The translations under genes were made by a program, and so were the position numbers. A stretch of DNA of 64,000 nucleotides, taken from NCBI GenBank assembly GCA_963757265.1, contig CAVWRA010000004.1, forward strand, positions 62,001 through 126,000, given 5' to 3'. Below the pieces are notes generated by a model, which did not search any database, had not been told where the DNA came from, and saw only the letters and a program-made list of their open reading frames with translations. The DNA comes from CAIVVT01 sp963757265. GTDB taxonomy: Bacteria; Acidobacteriota; Terriglobia; Bryobacterales; Bryobacteraceae. Below are positions 28,010 through 36,306 of this stretch, in pieces; the first letter of the stretch is position 1; each line of letters starts with the position of its first letter.

Positions 28010-29200
28010 TCACATCATCAGCCCGAACAGCTTGTGCAGCGTGTTGGCGATGGTGCTGCCCCCGAACATCGCGGCGAACGCCCAGGCGGCGTACAGCCCC
28101 AGCAGCCGCGCTCGTTCGGGCGACGCGCCCACCGGCGTGCCTTTGATGTGCCACACCGCGAGGTGCTTGCGGCACACATCCACGCACGCGCCGCAGCGCA
28201 TGCACGAGTTGTGGGCTTTGCCCTGGCTGATCGACTCCTTGTCCAGCGCCAGCGTCGGGCACTTGTTCTGGCACAGCACGCAGCCGCCGCATTTCTCGTG
28301 CTGAATCCGGACATCGAACACGCTGGTCCGGTTGAAAATCGACTGGAACGCGCCGAACGGGCAGAAAAAGCCGCACTGGGTGCGCCGTTTGGTGAGAATC
28401 GGCAACACCACCACCAGCCCCACGAACAACGCCGTGAAGATGCCGAACTGGATGGCGGTCTCGACGTTTCTCACTGCTATGAATTCGGTGACCGCCTTGA
28501 ACGGGCACAGCCACATGCAATAGGTCGGCTCATAAGTGGCCGCCGAGAGCAGCACAATGGCCACCAGCATCGCCCACGGCACCAGACGCCATTTGGGGTC
28601 GATTTTGCGGATCAGAGCCTTCTTGCGGATCGAGGAGAAGCCCTCGTCCAGGCCGCCGAAAAAGCAGCCGTAACTGCACCACGCTTTGCCCAGAATGATC
28701 GTGGCCAGGATCCACAGCGCCACCATCGCGGCGATGGAGTGGGGGTTGCTGGCCGTCGGCAGGATCGAACCGGGGAAGATGATGGTTCGGGTCAGCGCGG
28801 CGGGGATGATGGTCATCGGAATGACCATGAAGCAGAACGGCGTGTCGCCCGACAGCATGCGCTCCATCGGGATGCTCATCGACGAGCGCAGCGCGACCAG
28901 GTCCCAGATGAAACCGATGGGGAACAGGAAGCCCAGGGCCACAAAGAAGATGCGGCGCCAGCGATAGGTCTCCATGGTCTTGATCATCAGGTAGAACAGG
29001 ACGATCATGAAGGTCCACGAAACCAGGGCCGCCAGATGCATTGTCAGGCCCGGCTGGCGCAGCCCCGGCGTGATCAGCAACAGCGTGAACAGCGCCATGG
29101 GCAGCGTCAGCAGCAGGGAGCGCCCGACGCCTCTATGCGGCATGGGCCAGGCTTGGGCCGGCGTCGCCTCGGGGACGATGGGTAGGATTGCATCAGCCAT
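28010..29200 (-). CDS. membrane 4Fe-4S protein, NapH/NosR/CcoG-like
   Basis: 396 residues. At least six hydrophobic helices (for example ~30-50, 55-75, 85-105, 155-175, 205-225, 245-268). Cys motifs at the helix ends: 'WCSYGCFFGG', 'YCMWLCPFKAV', 'QCGFFCPFGAF', as in NapH/NosR, then two 4Fe-4S clusters 'CGGCVLCQNKCP' and 'SCMRCGACVDVCRKH'. It likely moves electrons from the quinone pool to a periplasmic or membrane acceptor. Its start overlaps the SafE-like gene stop by 8 bases. The terminal reductase is not in the window. Confidence 0.85.
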   Translation of the reverse strand: MADAILPIVPEATPAQAWPMPHRGVGRSLLLTLPMALFTLLLITPGLRQPGLTMHLAALVSWTFMIVLFYLMIKTMETYRWRRIFFVALGFLFPIGFIWDLVALRSSMSIPMERMLSGDTPFCFMVIPMTIIPAALTRTIIFPGSILPTASNPHSIAAMVALWILATIILGKAWCSYGCFFGGLDEGFSSIRKKALIRKIDPKWRLVPWAMLVAIVLLSAATYEPTYCMWLCPFKAVTEFIAVRNVETAIQFGIFTALFVGLVVVLPILTKRRTQCGFFCPFGAFQSIFNRTSVFDVRIQHEKCGGCVLCQNKCPTLALDKESISQGKAHNSCMRCGACVDVCRKHLAVWHIKGTPVGASPERARLLGLYAAWAFAAMFGGSTIANTLHKLFGLMM

Positions 29201-29894
29201 GATTCAGACTCCTGCTCAGACTCCAACTGGATAAACTCACAACTCCCAGATAGGCGTAATAAAGGGCCAGCACAGCCATGGTGATTCGCGCCACGAAGGG
29301 CACGGCCTCGAACCGGCGCAGCGGGCTGACGGCCAGCGACGGCAGAAACCACACCGTCGTGCCCGCGAAAAAGAAAACGAAGAACAGGCACGCGCCGGCC
29401 AGGCTCCGCTCCTCAGCCGCGCGCACGCCGGCGGCCACGAACGGTGGGCACAGGTTCAGGCCGGTCAGGAATCCCAGCGTCAGGCCCGCCGGCGGGCGAA
29501 AGCGGTTGGCCGGGCCGATCTGGACCAGCGACTCGCCCTTAGCAGCGTTGACCTCGACTGGCGCATCGGCGCTGGCCGGCTGCGACGCACAGTGGCGGCG
29601 CGGGAACGCGGCCGAGACCAACAGCAACGCCCCCAGTCCGAGATTCGCCAGGCCGAAGATCAGCGTGCGCGTGCCGGCATCCACCGGCAGCGCCACGCCG
29701 GCGGTCCAGGCGATCACGGCGAAGGCCAGGTATCCGGCCAGCCGTCCGCCCAGGAACACGCCCAAAAGCTGGCCGGTGGCGCGTAGCCCCCGCGGCTCGG
29801 CGGCCAGCCACGGCAGCAGCACCGGCCCGCACGAGGCCACGCACACCGGTCCCGAGGCGAATCCCAGGACCACCGCTTCGGCCACGCCTGTCAT
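29193..29894 (-). CDS. SafE/TauE-like or DsbD-type membrane protein
   Basis: 233 residues with six hydrophobic helices. N-terminal 'GFASGPVCVASCGPVLLPWL' and central 'LTLGFLTGLNLCPPFVAAG' are the paired Cys-Pro loops of the cytochrome-biogenesis/DsbD transmembrane family, also annotated as sulfite exporter TauE/SafE. Such proteins pass thiol reducing power across the membrane or move metals or sulfur compounds. First of a three-gene unit with the NapH-like ferredoxin protein (8-base overlap), so a shared electron-transfer or metal-handling role is likely. The middle contains a less conserved soluble loop at ~95-130. Confidence 0.8.
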   Translation of the reverse strand: MTGVAEAVVLGFASGPVCVASCGPVLLPWLAAEPRGLRATGQLLGVFLGGRLAGYLAFAVIAWTAGVALPVDAGTRTLIFGLANLGLGALLLVSAAFPRRHCASQPASADAPVEVNAAKGESLVQIGPANRFRPPAGLTLGFLTGLNLCPPFVAAGVRAAEERSLAGACLFFVFFFAGTTVWFLPSLAVSPLRRFEAVPFVARITMAVLALYYAYLGVVSLSSWSLSRSLNHG

Positions 29895-30375
29895 GCCGGA
29901 CCTCTCATGGTTTACGCCCTGAATCTCTCGTTTGTTCCAGCCCGCTCGCCCATCGGGTTCCGATCCCGCGCCGCCACGAGCGCGCGCGCCCCGTCACCGG
30001 CCCGACAGCCGGTTGGGCCGATTCCAGACTATCACTGGCAGCCTCGTTAACAAGTTAAAAAGGTATGAATACCGCTGATCGGGCGACGAAGGCCCGGATC
30101 CGGCAGATGAGCGGCGATAGCTGCCACCGTCCATCGGGTGGCACAGGCGCTGCGCTGGCTTCAGAACAGCAGGAGGGTCAAGCCTTGACCCATTTGCCAA
30201 CGTAGAATCAACGAGTTGCAGCCACTAGAGGTCAAAGTTGATCCTCAGGCCTCCGCCCGCCCCGCCCGACCTGAGGCTTCAAAACGCACGCGTTCACGCC
30301 CCCGCGGCAGCGGCTGCGATTCGTTCGTGACAGACCTCGGCCGCCTCGCCGTGATTGCCATTCGGGGCAAGAGCA
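29895..30375. other. intergenic stretch with two perfect inverted repeats
   Basis: No convincing gene in ~480 bases between divergent units. TGCCACC (30122-30128) pairs with GGTGGCA (30137-30143). GGGTCAA-GCC-TTGACCC (30175-30191) is a compact palindrome that looks more like a protein site than a terminator. Confidence 0.45.
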
Positions 30376-30450
30376 CCCTCTCGCAGTGCAAGTCGAGAAA
30401 GAGGGCGTAAAATCGGAAATAGATCAGATCTCCGGATGGGAATGCCGGAG
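30376..30450 (+). promoter_or_regulatory. leader element B, counterpart of leader element A
   Basis: CCCTCT (30376-30381) pairs with AGAGGG (30400-30405); then the 28-base core (30401-30428), 24 of 28 identical to the copy at 5152-5179; then CTCCGG (30430-30435) pairs with CCGGAG (30445-30450). Both hairpins are in the same positions as in element A but with different stem sequences. The gene start follows 29 bases later behind GGAGGG. Confidence 0.5.
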
Positions 30451-30479
30451 CCGTCCAAATGATGTGACAGGAGGGAAGC

Positions 30480-31901
30480 GTGCGAACGGTCGAAGCTGGC
30501 TCAGATCGGCGCGGCGCGCTGCCGGCGGCCGCTCAGACTTTCAATAGCGGGGAGCCTCGTCAATCGTCCCTTCCCTCGACAGCCGGTTGCGGCAGGAAGA
30601 GCGGAATGCCCGTCCCGGCGTCTCTGGCAATCGTCGCCTGTCTGGCCGCCGCTCTCTGGGCTCCGCAGGGTGCGGCGCAATCGATTACCGACCTCGGCTT
30701 TTTTTTGCCCGCTGCAATCAACGCCAGTGGACAGATGGCTGGCAGCAATTTTGCAATTCTCTATGGCTTCACCGAAGCCTACCTTTACTCGGGCGGCGTG
30801 GTGAGCGACCTCGGCACGATGGGCCGTGCGACTGGAATCAACGCCAGCGGAGAGGTCGTCGGTTTCTCCCCCCTCCCGGACGGCACCGGGGGGTTTGCCT
30901 TTCTAATCTCCCCCCTCTTCATGACCAGTTTAGGCGCGCTGCCCGGTGGCTCTGAGAGCTGGGCCTATGGGATCAACGACAGCGGGCAGGTCGTCGGCTA
31001 CTCGACTCTAGCGGGTGCCCCGCTGCACGCCTTTCTGTATTCCAGTGGCACCATGACGGATCTGGGGACGCTGTCCGGTGACGCTCTGAGCGCGGCCGAA
31101 GCAATCAACGACAGCGGGCAGATCGTCGGTTTCTCCGGTTCCGCAGACTTAACCGTGCAACACGCCTTTCTGTACTCGGGCGGCGTCATGACCGCTTTGA
31201 GCACGCTCCCCGGGGAACAGAACAGCATCGCCCTTGGAATCAACGCCAGCGGACAGGTCGTCGGCAGCCTGATTACAGCCAGCGGCGATACTCATGCCTT
31301 CCTGTATTCGAACGGCGTTATGACCGATCTGGGCACGCTCGGCGGCAGCCATAGCGTGGCTTATGGAATCAACGCCAGCGGGCAGGTCGCCGGCAGTTTG
31401 ATTACAGCAAGCGGCGCCAACCATGCCTTTCTGTACTCGAACGGCGTCATGCTCGATCTGAATTCGCTCTTGCCGGCCAATTCCGGCTGGGTCCTTCAGG
31501 AAGCTAGTGCTATCAACGATTCCGGGCAGATCGCCGGGCAGGGTATCAGCCCCGTCGGCAAGACAGACGGGTTCCGGCTGGACCTTACCAGTTTGAGCCC
31601 AGGCTCGGCGACCGCAGGAGCAGCTGCGTTCACGCTGACGGTCACCGGCATAGGCACGAATTTCATCCCGGGAGCAACGGTAAACTGGAACGGCACGGTG
31701 CTCGCGGCATCCTATGTCAGCGCGACACAGATGACTGCCAGCGTACCGGCCAGCCTGATCGCGACGGCGGGCTCGGCGAGTGTGACTGTGACAACAGATG
31801 CGGGGACGCTGGCCGGAGGGACGTTCACCATCCACCCGGCGCGCGCATTGCCAGGGGTGCCGGAACGACCGCGGGGCGCCCTGCCGAGGGCGGAGCAATA
31901 A
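30480..31901 (+). CDS. secreted HAF-repeat protein with one IPT/TIG repeat
   Basis: 473 residues from GTG 30480 with GGAGGG upstream. Same plan as the larger paralogue at 5244: opening MRTVE, delayed signal segment ('SLAIVACLAAALWAPQGAAQ', ~residues 43-62), HAF repeats to ~345 ('INASGQVVGS', 'AFLYSNGVMTDLGTLGG'), then one IPT repeat ('LSPGSATAGAAAFTLTVTG'). After 'GGTFTIHP', where further IPT repeats follow in the paralogue, it ends in an unrelated ~20-residue Pro/Arg tail. Perhaps a shortened copy. Extracellular; function unknown. Confidence 0.85.
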   Translation: MRTVEAGSDRRGALPAAAQTFNSGEPRQSSLPSTAGCGRKSGMPVPASLAIVACLAAALWAPQGAAQSITDLGFFLPAAINASGQMAGSNFAILYGFTEAYLYSGGVVSDLGTMGRATGINASGEVVGFSPLPDGTGGFAFLISPLFMTSLGALPGGSESWAYGINDSGQVVGYSTLAGAPLHAFLYSSGTMTDLGTLSGDALSAAEAINDSGQIVGFSGSADLTVQHAFLYSGGVMTALSTLPGEQNSIALGINASGQVVGSLITASGDTHAFLYSNGVMTDLGTLGGSHSVAYGINASGQVAGSLITASGANHAFLYSNGVMLDLNSLLPANSGWVLQEASAINDSGQIAGQGISPVGKTDGFRLDLTSLSPGSATAGAAAFTLTVTGIGTNFIPGATVNWNGTVLAASYVSATQMTASVPASLIATAGSASVTVTTDAGTLAGGTFTIHPARALPGVPERPRGALPRAEQ

Positions 31902-32140
31902 GCGCCTCATGCGCCTCGAATGCGGTGGTTGCCTCGGTGGTGCACCGCAATTTCACCGTACAGTCCACCGTGTTTTCAAGGTGATTTTGCGGTGAAAGTG
32001 AGGGGATTTCACGGCGGAGTCACGGCGTTTTCGCTGTGATCTGACGATGCAACCCACGGTCTTTGGCAATGGTTCAGAAGGTGGCGCGGAGCAAGACCGC
32101 TCCCTGACGGTCGCGGCTCGGAAAACCGTCCATACAAAGC
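31902..32140. repeat. intergenic stretch rich in small inverted repeats
   Basis: TTTCACCG and CGGTGAAA form a long-range inverted pair around 31951-31999, with CACC/GGTG and GTGAAA/TTTCAC pairs nested nearby. GACCG (32095-32099) pairs with CGGTC (32108-32112) over CTCCCTGA. No gene seen. Possibly repeat-element debris. Confidence 0.35.
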
Positions 32141-32170
32141 AAAAGCCCCGGCTGGAAACCGGGGCTTTCA
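32141..32170 (-). terminator. terminator after the DUF465 gene
   Basis: AAAGCCCCGG (32142-32151), 7-base loop, CCGGGGCTTT (32159-32168): a perfect 10-base stem. On the minus strand it ends in GGGGCTTTTG, 58 bases after the DUF465 stop; with its A/T flanks it may also stop the HAF/IPT transcript. Confidence 0.85.
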
Positions 32171-32225
32171 CGTTACGTTTAGGCGTACCTGATGAGCATG
32201 CGCCCACCAGGGGAATGGACTGAAG

Positions 32226-32459
32226 TTAAGCCACCTCCGTGCGGGCGCGATTGACCATTTGCTGCATCTGGTCCTTCAGCGCCAGCTTGAGCTTTTTCAA
32301 CCGATGTTCTTCAATTTCATCCTCTGGGGTCAGGTGAGGCTTGGACTCAATCGCTTCGATGAGCCGCTTGTATTCCGCGTGCTTTTCAGCAATGGCCCGG
32401 AACTCCTCGTTCGACTGCATCAGGCACGCCTTCATTTCTTCCAGCGAGAGCTTCTCCAT
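32226..32459 (-). CDS. DUF465 (YdcH-like) small coiled protein
   Basis: 77 residues from the ATG at 32459; AAAGGAG is ~12 bases upstream. Short helical protein with 'FRAIAEKHAEYKRLIEAIE' and the family tail 'EHRLKKLKLALKDQMQQMV', the DUF465 hallmark. The role in cells is unknown. Followed by a strong terminator, so it is a single-gene unit. An upstream in-frame extension to 33326 passes through the fold-back repeat and the GNAT gene and was rejected. Confidence 0.85.
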   Translation of the reverse strand: MEKLSLEEMKACLMQSNEEFRAIAEKHAEYKRLIEAIESKPHLTPEDEIEEHRLKKLKLALKDQMQQMVNRARTEVA

Positions 32460-32544
32460 GTATGGCTGGTACTCCTTTGCACAGATATCACCCGTGGCCG
32501 TTGGTCTGGGAGGACTGAGCCGGCGGGTCAAGCAAACTGCATGG

Positions 32545-32730
32545 GCTAGCCCGGATGTTGCACCACGATCGCAGCGAGGCGCGATGAGAGGGTTGCAGAT
32601 ACAAGGCGCGCGACGGGAGCCGCCCGCAGGCGTACTTGACAGTACGTCGAGGACGGCGACCGAGCGCAACGAAGTAGATGCGGCCCTATCGCGCGCCGCA
32701 GCCGATTGTTGGTGAAACATTCGGGCTCGT
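32545..32730. repeat. 186-base fold-back element with terminal inverted repeats
   Basis: The ends 32545-32566 (starts GCTAGCCCGGATGTT) and 32709-32730 (reverse complement starts ACGAGCCCGAATGTT) are imperfect 22-base inverted repeats. The centre contains GTACT-TGAC-AGTAC (32631-32644 region) flanked by further pairing arms (GCCG/CGGC, GCGC/GCGC). No ORF of its own. It resembles a REP/MITE-type palindromic element sitting between the DUF465 and GNAT genes. Confidence 0.6.
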
Positions 32731-32767
32731 GGGCAAGGCCCCTCGGTCCTGCCGTATCCAAAAGCTA

Positions 32768-33211
32768 TCACTTTTGCAATTTCATGACAATGGCATCTTC
32801 GGGGGGGCTCGCCCGGCCTTGCAGGGCGGCGTAATAGCCTTTTCGTACGCCCGCCTCGACAAACCCGGCCGAGGCGTACAGCGCGCGCGCCGGGGCGTTG
32901 GATGCGCGGACCTCCAGGTACAGATTCCGGCCGGGCAGCCTCAACAGCACTTGGAGCAAGGTCCGTCCCACACCGCGGCGGCGGGCGGCGGGATCGACGG
33001 CCATGTTCAGGATCTCGATCTCGTCCGGCGCCAACCGCCGCGCCACCGCGAATCCGGCCAGCCGGCCCGCCAGCTGCGCCACAATGGCGGCGTGGGCCAG
33101 ATACTCGCGCGGCTCCCACTGCGAGGACTCGGGCGAGGCCGCCTGGATGCGGGCTATCGCGGGCAAATCGCGCACCTCCATGCGGCGGATGCGGATGCGG
33201 GACGGGTTCAT
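32768..33211 (-). CDS. GNAT N-acetyltransferase, RimI-like
   Basis: 147 residues from the ATG at 33211, which overlaps the MFS stop (ATGA). 'IRIRRMEVRDLPAIARIQ' opens the fold, 'ILNMAVDPAARRRGVGRTLL' is motif A with the acetyl-CoA-binding R-R-x-G-x-G loop, and 'LYLEVRASNAPARALYASAGF' is the RimI-like C-terminal pattern. It may acetylate a protein N-terminus such as uS18. Coupling to an MFS transporter instead suggests a small-molecule substrate; undecided. Confidence 0.85.
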   Translation of the reverse strand: MNPSRIRIRRMEVRDLPAIARIQAASPESSQWEPREYLAHAAIVAQLAGRLAGFAVARRLAPDEIEILNMAVDPAARRRGVGRTLLQVLLRLPGRNLYLEVRASNAPARALYASAGFVEAGVRKGYYAALQGRASPPEDAIVMKLQK

Positions 33212-34476
33212 GCGGCGCACAGCTCCTTCCGCATATCTTGACCGAGTGCCAGCCGCAGCACCAGCCACGCGCCCAGCGGACACAGGGCCACCCCCATGCA
33301 CACCGGCGTGAATCCATAGGCATCAATGACCCGGCCGGCCAGCGAGGAAAAGGCGCCCTGCAGCAGCCCGTAGACGCTGGTCAGTCCCGATACGGCGAAG
33401 GCCGCGTGCCGCGCTCCATACAGGTCCAAGGGCAGGGAATAGATGTTCACGCTGCCCCCAACGCAGGCGAAAAACGACAGGCCGATGAGCGCCGTGGCGG
33501 CCGGAGCGGTTGGCGCGAACGGGACCAGCGCCGTGCCCAGCAGCACCACGGCGGCGCTCAGCACAATGCGCAGGCGGGCGGTGACGATGTTGTGGCCGCG
33601 GAACCAGCGCAGGGCGAGCCAGCCGCCGAACAATCCGCCCGCGGAGGCGAAAACCGGCGGGATCCAGGCCAGTTGGACGTTGGCCTGGTGCTGGCTCAGG
33701 TGGTGCACGCGGACCAGGAAGATCGTGGTCCAGTTGACCCACAGACTGTAGGCCAGCATCAGGAGCACGTTGGCGGCCAGGATCGCCAGGTAGCGCGGAT
33801 CCGAGAGGATCGCCGCCGCGCCGGGGGAGGAGGCGTGGACTCGGGCGTTTTCCGCTCCCTCACCTTCGCCACTCAGAACCGCGTCGCGGCTCGGCAACGC
33901 GTCTTGAGCGGTCTCGCGCCGGCTGATCCACAACCACAACGGGAGCCACACGAATCCCAGTCCGCCGGCCACCACGAAAGCCGCGCGCCAGCCCCACAAC
34001 CGGGCGCAGGATTCGGCCAGAATCGGCGCGCCGATGGCGCCCAGCGAGAGACCCATTTGGGTGATGCCGCTGCCCAGGGCGCGCTCGCCCGGCCTTAAGT
34101 AAACGGCGCAGGCCTTCCCGGTGCTGGGGATGCCTCCGCCCTCGGCCACGCCCAGGGCGGAGCGGCTCAGCACCAGTTGTCCGAGGCTGCGGGTCAGGCC
34201 GGTGGACATTCCGGCCAGCGACCAGGCGGCGACCGTGATGGAGGTGGCGACGCGCAGGCCCAGCCGGTCGATGAACAGTCCGGCCAGCGGCGCGGCCAGG
34301 GCGTAGCAGATGGAGAACGCGAAGATCACGTCGCCATACTGCCCGCCGCTGAGGCGGAACTCGCGCATCAGCTGCGGCGCCAGCGCGGCCAGCACCTGGC
34401 GGTCCAGGAAGTTCAGCGCGGAGGCCAGCGCGATGACGGCGATGGCGACCCAGCGGGCGGAGACCGGGAGGCGCAT
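33208..34476 (-). CDS. major facilitator superfamily transporter, anion:cation symporter (hexuronate-type) subgroup
   Basis: 422 residues, twelve hydrophobic helices. N-terminal 'ALNFLDRQVLAALAPQLMR' and the loop 2-3 'GLFIDRLGLRVATSI' are typical MFS; 'EGGGIPSTGKACAVYLRPGERA' and 'QMGLSLGAIGAPIL' resemble the hexuronate/galactarate (ACS) branch. Coupled by ATGA overlap to a GNAT gene. It could import uronates or other acidic sugars, which would fit the glycan locus further right, but the substrate is inferred. Confidence 0.85.
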   Translation of the reverse strand: MRLPVSARWVAIAVIALASALNFLDRQVLAALAPQLMREFRLSGGQYGDVIFAFSICYALAAPLAGLFIDRLGLRVATSITVAAWSLAGMSTGLTRSLGQLVLSRSALGVAEGGGIPSTGKACAVYLRPGERALGSGITQMGLSLGAIGAPILAESCARLWGWRAAFVVAGGLGFVWLPLWLWISRRETAQDALPSRDAVLSGEGEGAENARVHASSPGAAAILSDPRYLAILAANVLLMLAYSLWVNWTTIFLVRVHHLSQHQANVQLAWIPPVFASAGGLFGGWLALRWFRGHNIVTARLRIVLSAAVVLLGTALVPFAPTAPAATALIGLSFFACVGGSVNIYSLPLDLYGARHAAFAVSGLTSVYGLLQGAFSSLAGRVIDAYGFTPVCMGVALCPLGAWLVLRLALGQDMRKELCAA

Positions 34477-34523
34477 TCAGCGGCCTGCTCTCATGCGCGA
34501 TGGGTGCGGCGGCGGGCCGGCGC

Positions 34524-36257
34524 TCAGGGCCGGGACTCGGCGAGGAATTGCAGCGATACGGCGTCTCCTGAGGTGCCTGCCGCGGCGTCGGGCCGGGGCG
34601 TATATTCGATCTTCACACGGCGCGGCGGACGCTGCGCGCCGCAGCTCAGGCGCGCCTGCTGAGCGGCCGGGTTGCCGTCCGGCCCCAGCACCAGAAGATT
34701 GCCCGCGTCGGGGATCAACACGCGCACCGGCTGGCCGGCGTTGTTGACGATCAGCCGCGCGCGCTTGCCCAGGCAATCCACTTGCTTGAGGGTCACGCTG
34801 AGGAATTTCGTCGGCGGCCCGTCCCACCAGTTTTCGACCTTCTGGCCCTTCACGGCGCCGGCCTGTTCGTTCGCCGCCTGCTCGGCCTGGCGGATGCGCG
34901 CCAGGGCTTCGTCGTGGACGCGGTCGAGGTCGGCCTTTTCCTCGTCCCGCTCCTTCTTGCGCGCCGCCGCTTCGGCGTCCGATTTGGCCTGCTCGAAATC
35001 CTCGAAACGGCGCGTCAGGTCGGCCTGCGCGGCGGGATCGGGGGCCGCGCCGAGAGCCATGCGCATCGACTTTTCGGCATCCGCGAATTGCCGGGCATCG
35101 AATTGCGCCTGGGCCAGCTCCAACCAGATCTGCGGGTCGCGCGGGCGCAGCGTGGCGGCCTTCTTGAGATGAGACGGCGCGGCGGATCGGGCCAGGCTCC
35201 AGGAGCGGCAAGCTCGAGGAACGGGTCCGCCCACTGCATGTTCAGCTTGACGGCCTGTTCCAGCAGTTTCAGCTTCTTGGCGGGATCCTTTTCCAGACGC
35301 GCCAGTTCGTAGTAGGCGCGCGGGCCGGCGCCCTCGGCCGCCGTGGCCGCCGATCAGCTCCTGGCGCGCGTCGTCCGTACGTTTCTCGAGCAGCAGCGCC
35401 AGCGCGCGGCCCTCGTGGCCGGCGGGCGAAGGCTTCTCGTTGAGCGCCGCTTCATAGGCCGCGCGGACCTCGGCCGCCGGCGCGCCGCGGCCCAGCGCGA
35501 GGTCGCCGGCGAGCAGACGGATCCGCGAGGGCAGGGCCGGGATTTCGTGGAATTCGCGTTCCGGGACCAGGCGCCCCATCATGGAACGGGTGCCGAACTG
35601 GCCGGCCTGCAGATAGGCCGCGGCGGCCGCGTGCATTTTCGGCGTCCAGGAGCGGTCAGTGGGCGGGCCGTAGGCGTTGCGCCAGGCGATCTCCTCCTCC
35701 GCGCCGTTGGCCAGGTTGGAGAAAAAGACGTGGGCGCGCGAGGCGCTTTCCTCGACGATGGCCAGGCGATGGAGCGTGGCCCACTCGATCGTGCGCTCGG
35801 CCTCGGGCGGCGGCGCGCCCAGCGTCAGGCGCTGGCCCTTCACCTCCAGCGTGGAATAGAGCGCAGCCAGCGCGGCCTCGAAGCCGGGCGGCATGGGGCG
35901 CGGGACGTTCGCGTCGATGATGATGCGCGCGAAATCGCGGAAGACGGCCGGCGAGGGCTGCGAGCCGGCGGGCCAGAACAGGATCCAGCCATCGCGCGAG
36001 AAGCCGATGAAGGGCTCCGGCGCGCCCTTGCCGGCCTTGCGGACTACGACGGTGACGGGCCACGGCAGTGCCGGCTCGGGCTTGCCCGCGGCCTCGCCCA
36101 CGGCGTAGCGGAACTGTTCCAGATCATTCAGCGCAACCCGCGCCGGCTCCGCTCCCGCGTCCGTGTACACCACAAACGGCCCATGGCGCATCTCCAGCCA
36201 CGCCGCCTGCGTTTGCAAGGCGGCCAACACCATCAACACTGGCGCAGCGATGCGCAT
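34524..36257 (-). CDS. exported TPR-type protein with a frameshifted middle
   Basis: 577 residues as read. Signal 1-18 ('RIAAPVLMVLAALQTQA'). N-terminal domain ('WLEMRHGPFVVYTDAG', 'FARIIIDANVPRPMPPGFEAAL') is a putative peptidase-like/DUF1570-style domain common in acidobacterial TPR proteins. Between ~35345 and ~35200 the meaningful reading is in another frame ('GPRAYYELARLEKDPAKKL', 'MQWADPFLELAA'), so two opposite single-base indels leave the ends in phase. Then TPR ('PQIWLELAQAQFDARQFADA'), a charged coiled segment ('KKERDEEKADLDRVHDEAL') and a beta-rich C-terminus. Function unknown; 49 bases after the restriction-methylase gene. Confidence 0.75.
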   Translation of the reverse strand: MRIAAPVLMVLAALQTQAAWLEMRHGPFVVYTDAGAEPARVALNDLEQFRYAVGEAAGKPEPALPWPVTVVVRKAGKGAPEPFIGFSRDGWILFWPAGSQPSPAVFRDFARIIIDANVPRPMPPGFEAALAALYSTLEVKGQRLTLGAPPPEAERTIEWATLHRLAIVEESASRAHVFFSNLANGAEEEIAWRNAYGPPTDRSWTPKMHAAAAAYLQAGQFGTRSMMGRLVPEREFHEIPALPSRIRLLAGDLALGRGAPAAEVRAAYEAALNEKPSPAGHEGRALALLLEKRTDDARQELIGGHGGRGRRPARLLRTGASGKGSRQEAETAGTGRQAEHAVGGPVPRACRSWSLARSAAPSHLKKAATLRPRDPQIWLELAQAQFDARQFADAEKSMRMALGAAPDPAAQADLTRRFEDFEQAKSDAEAAARKKERDEEKADLDRVHDEALARIRQAEQAANEQAGAVKGQKVENWWDGPPTKFLSVTLKQVDCLGKRARLIVNNAGQPVRVLIPDAGNLLVLGPDGNPAAQQARLSCGAQRPPRRVKIEYTPRPDAAAGTSGDAVSLQFLAESRP

Positions 36258-36306
36258 CTCAATTCAATTAGACAACGCGCGGGGCCAGCTCGGTCACGCG
36301 GGGCTC

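Noticed and set aside
30216..30410. 64-residue ORF upstream of the second HAF/IPT gene
   Set aside because: No ribosome site, runs into the leader element, composition not protein-like.
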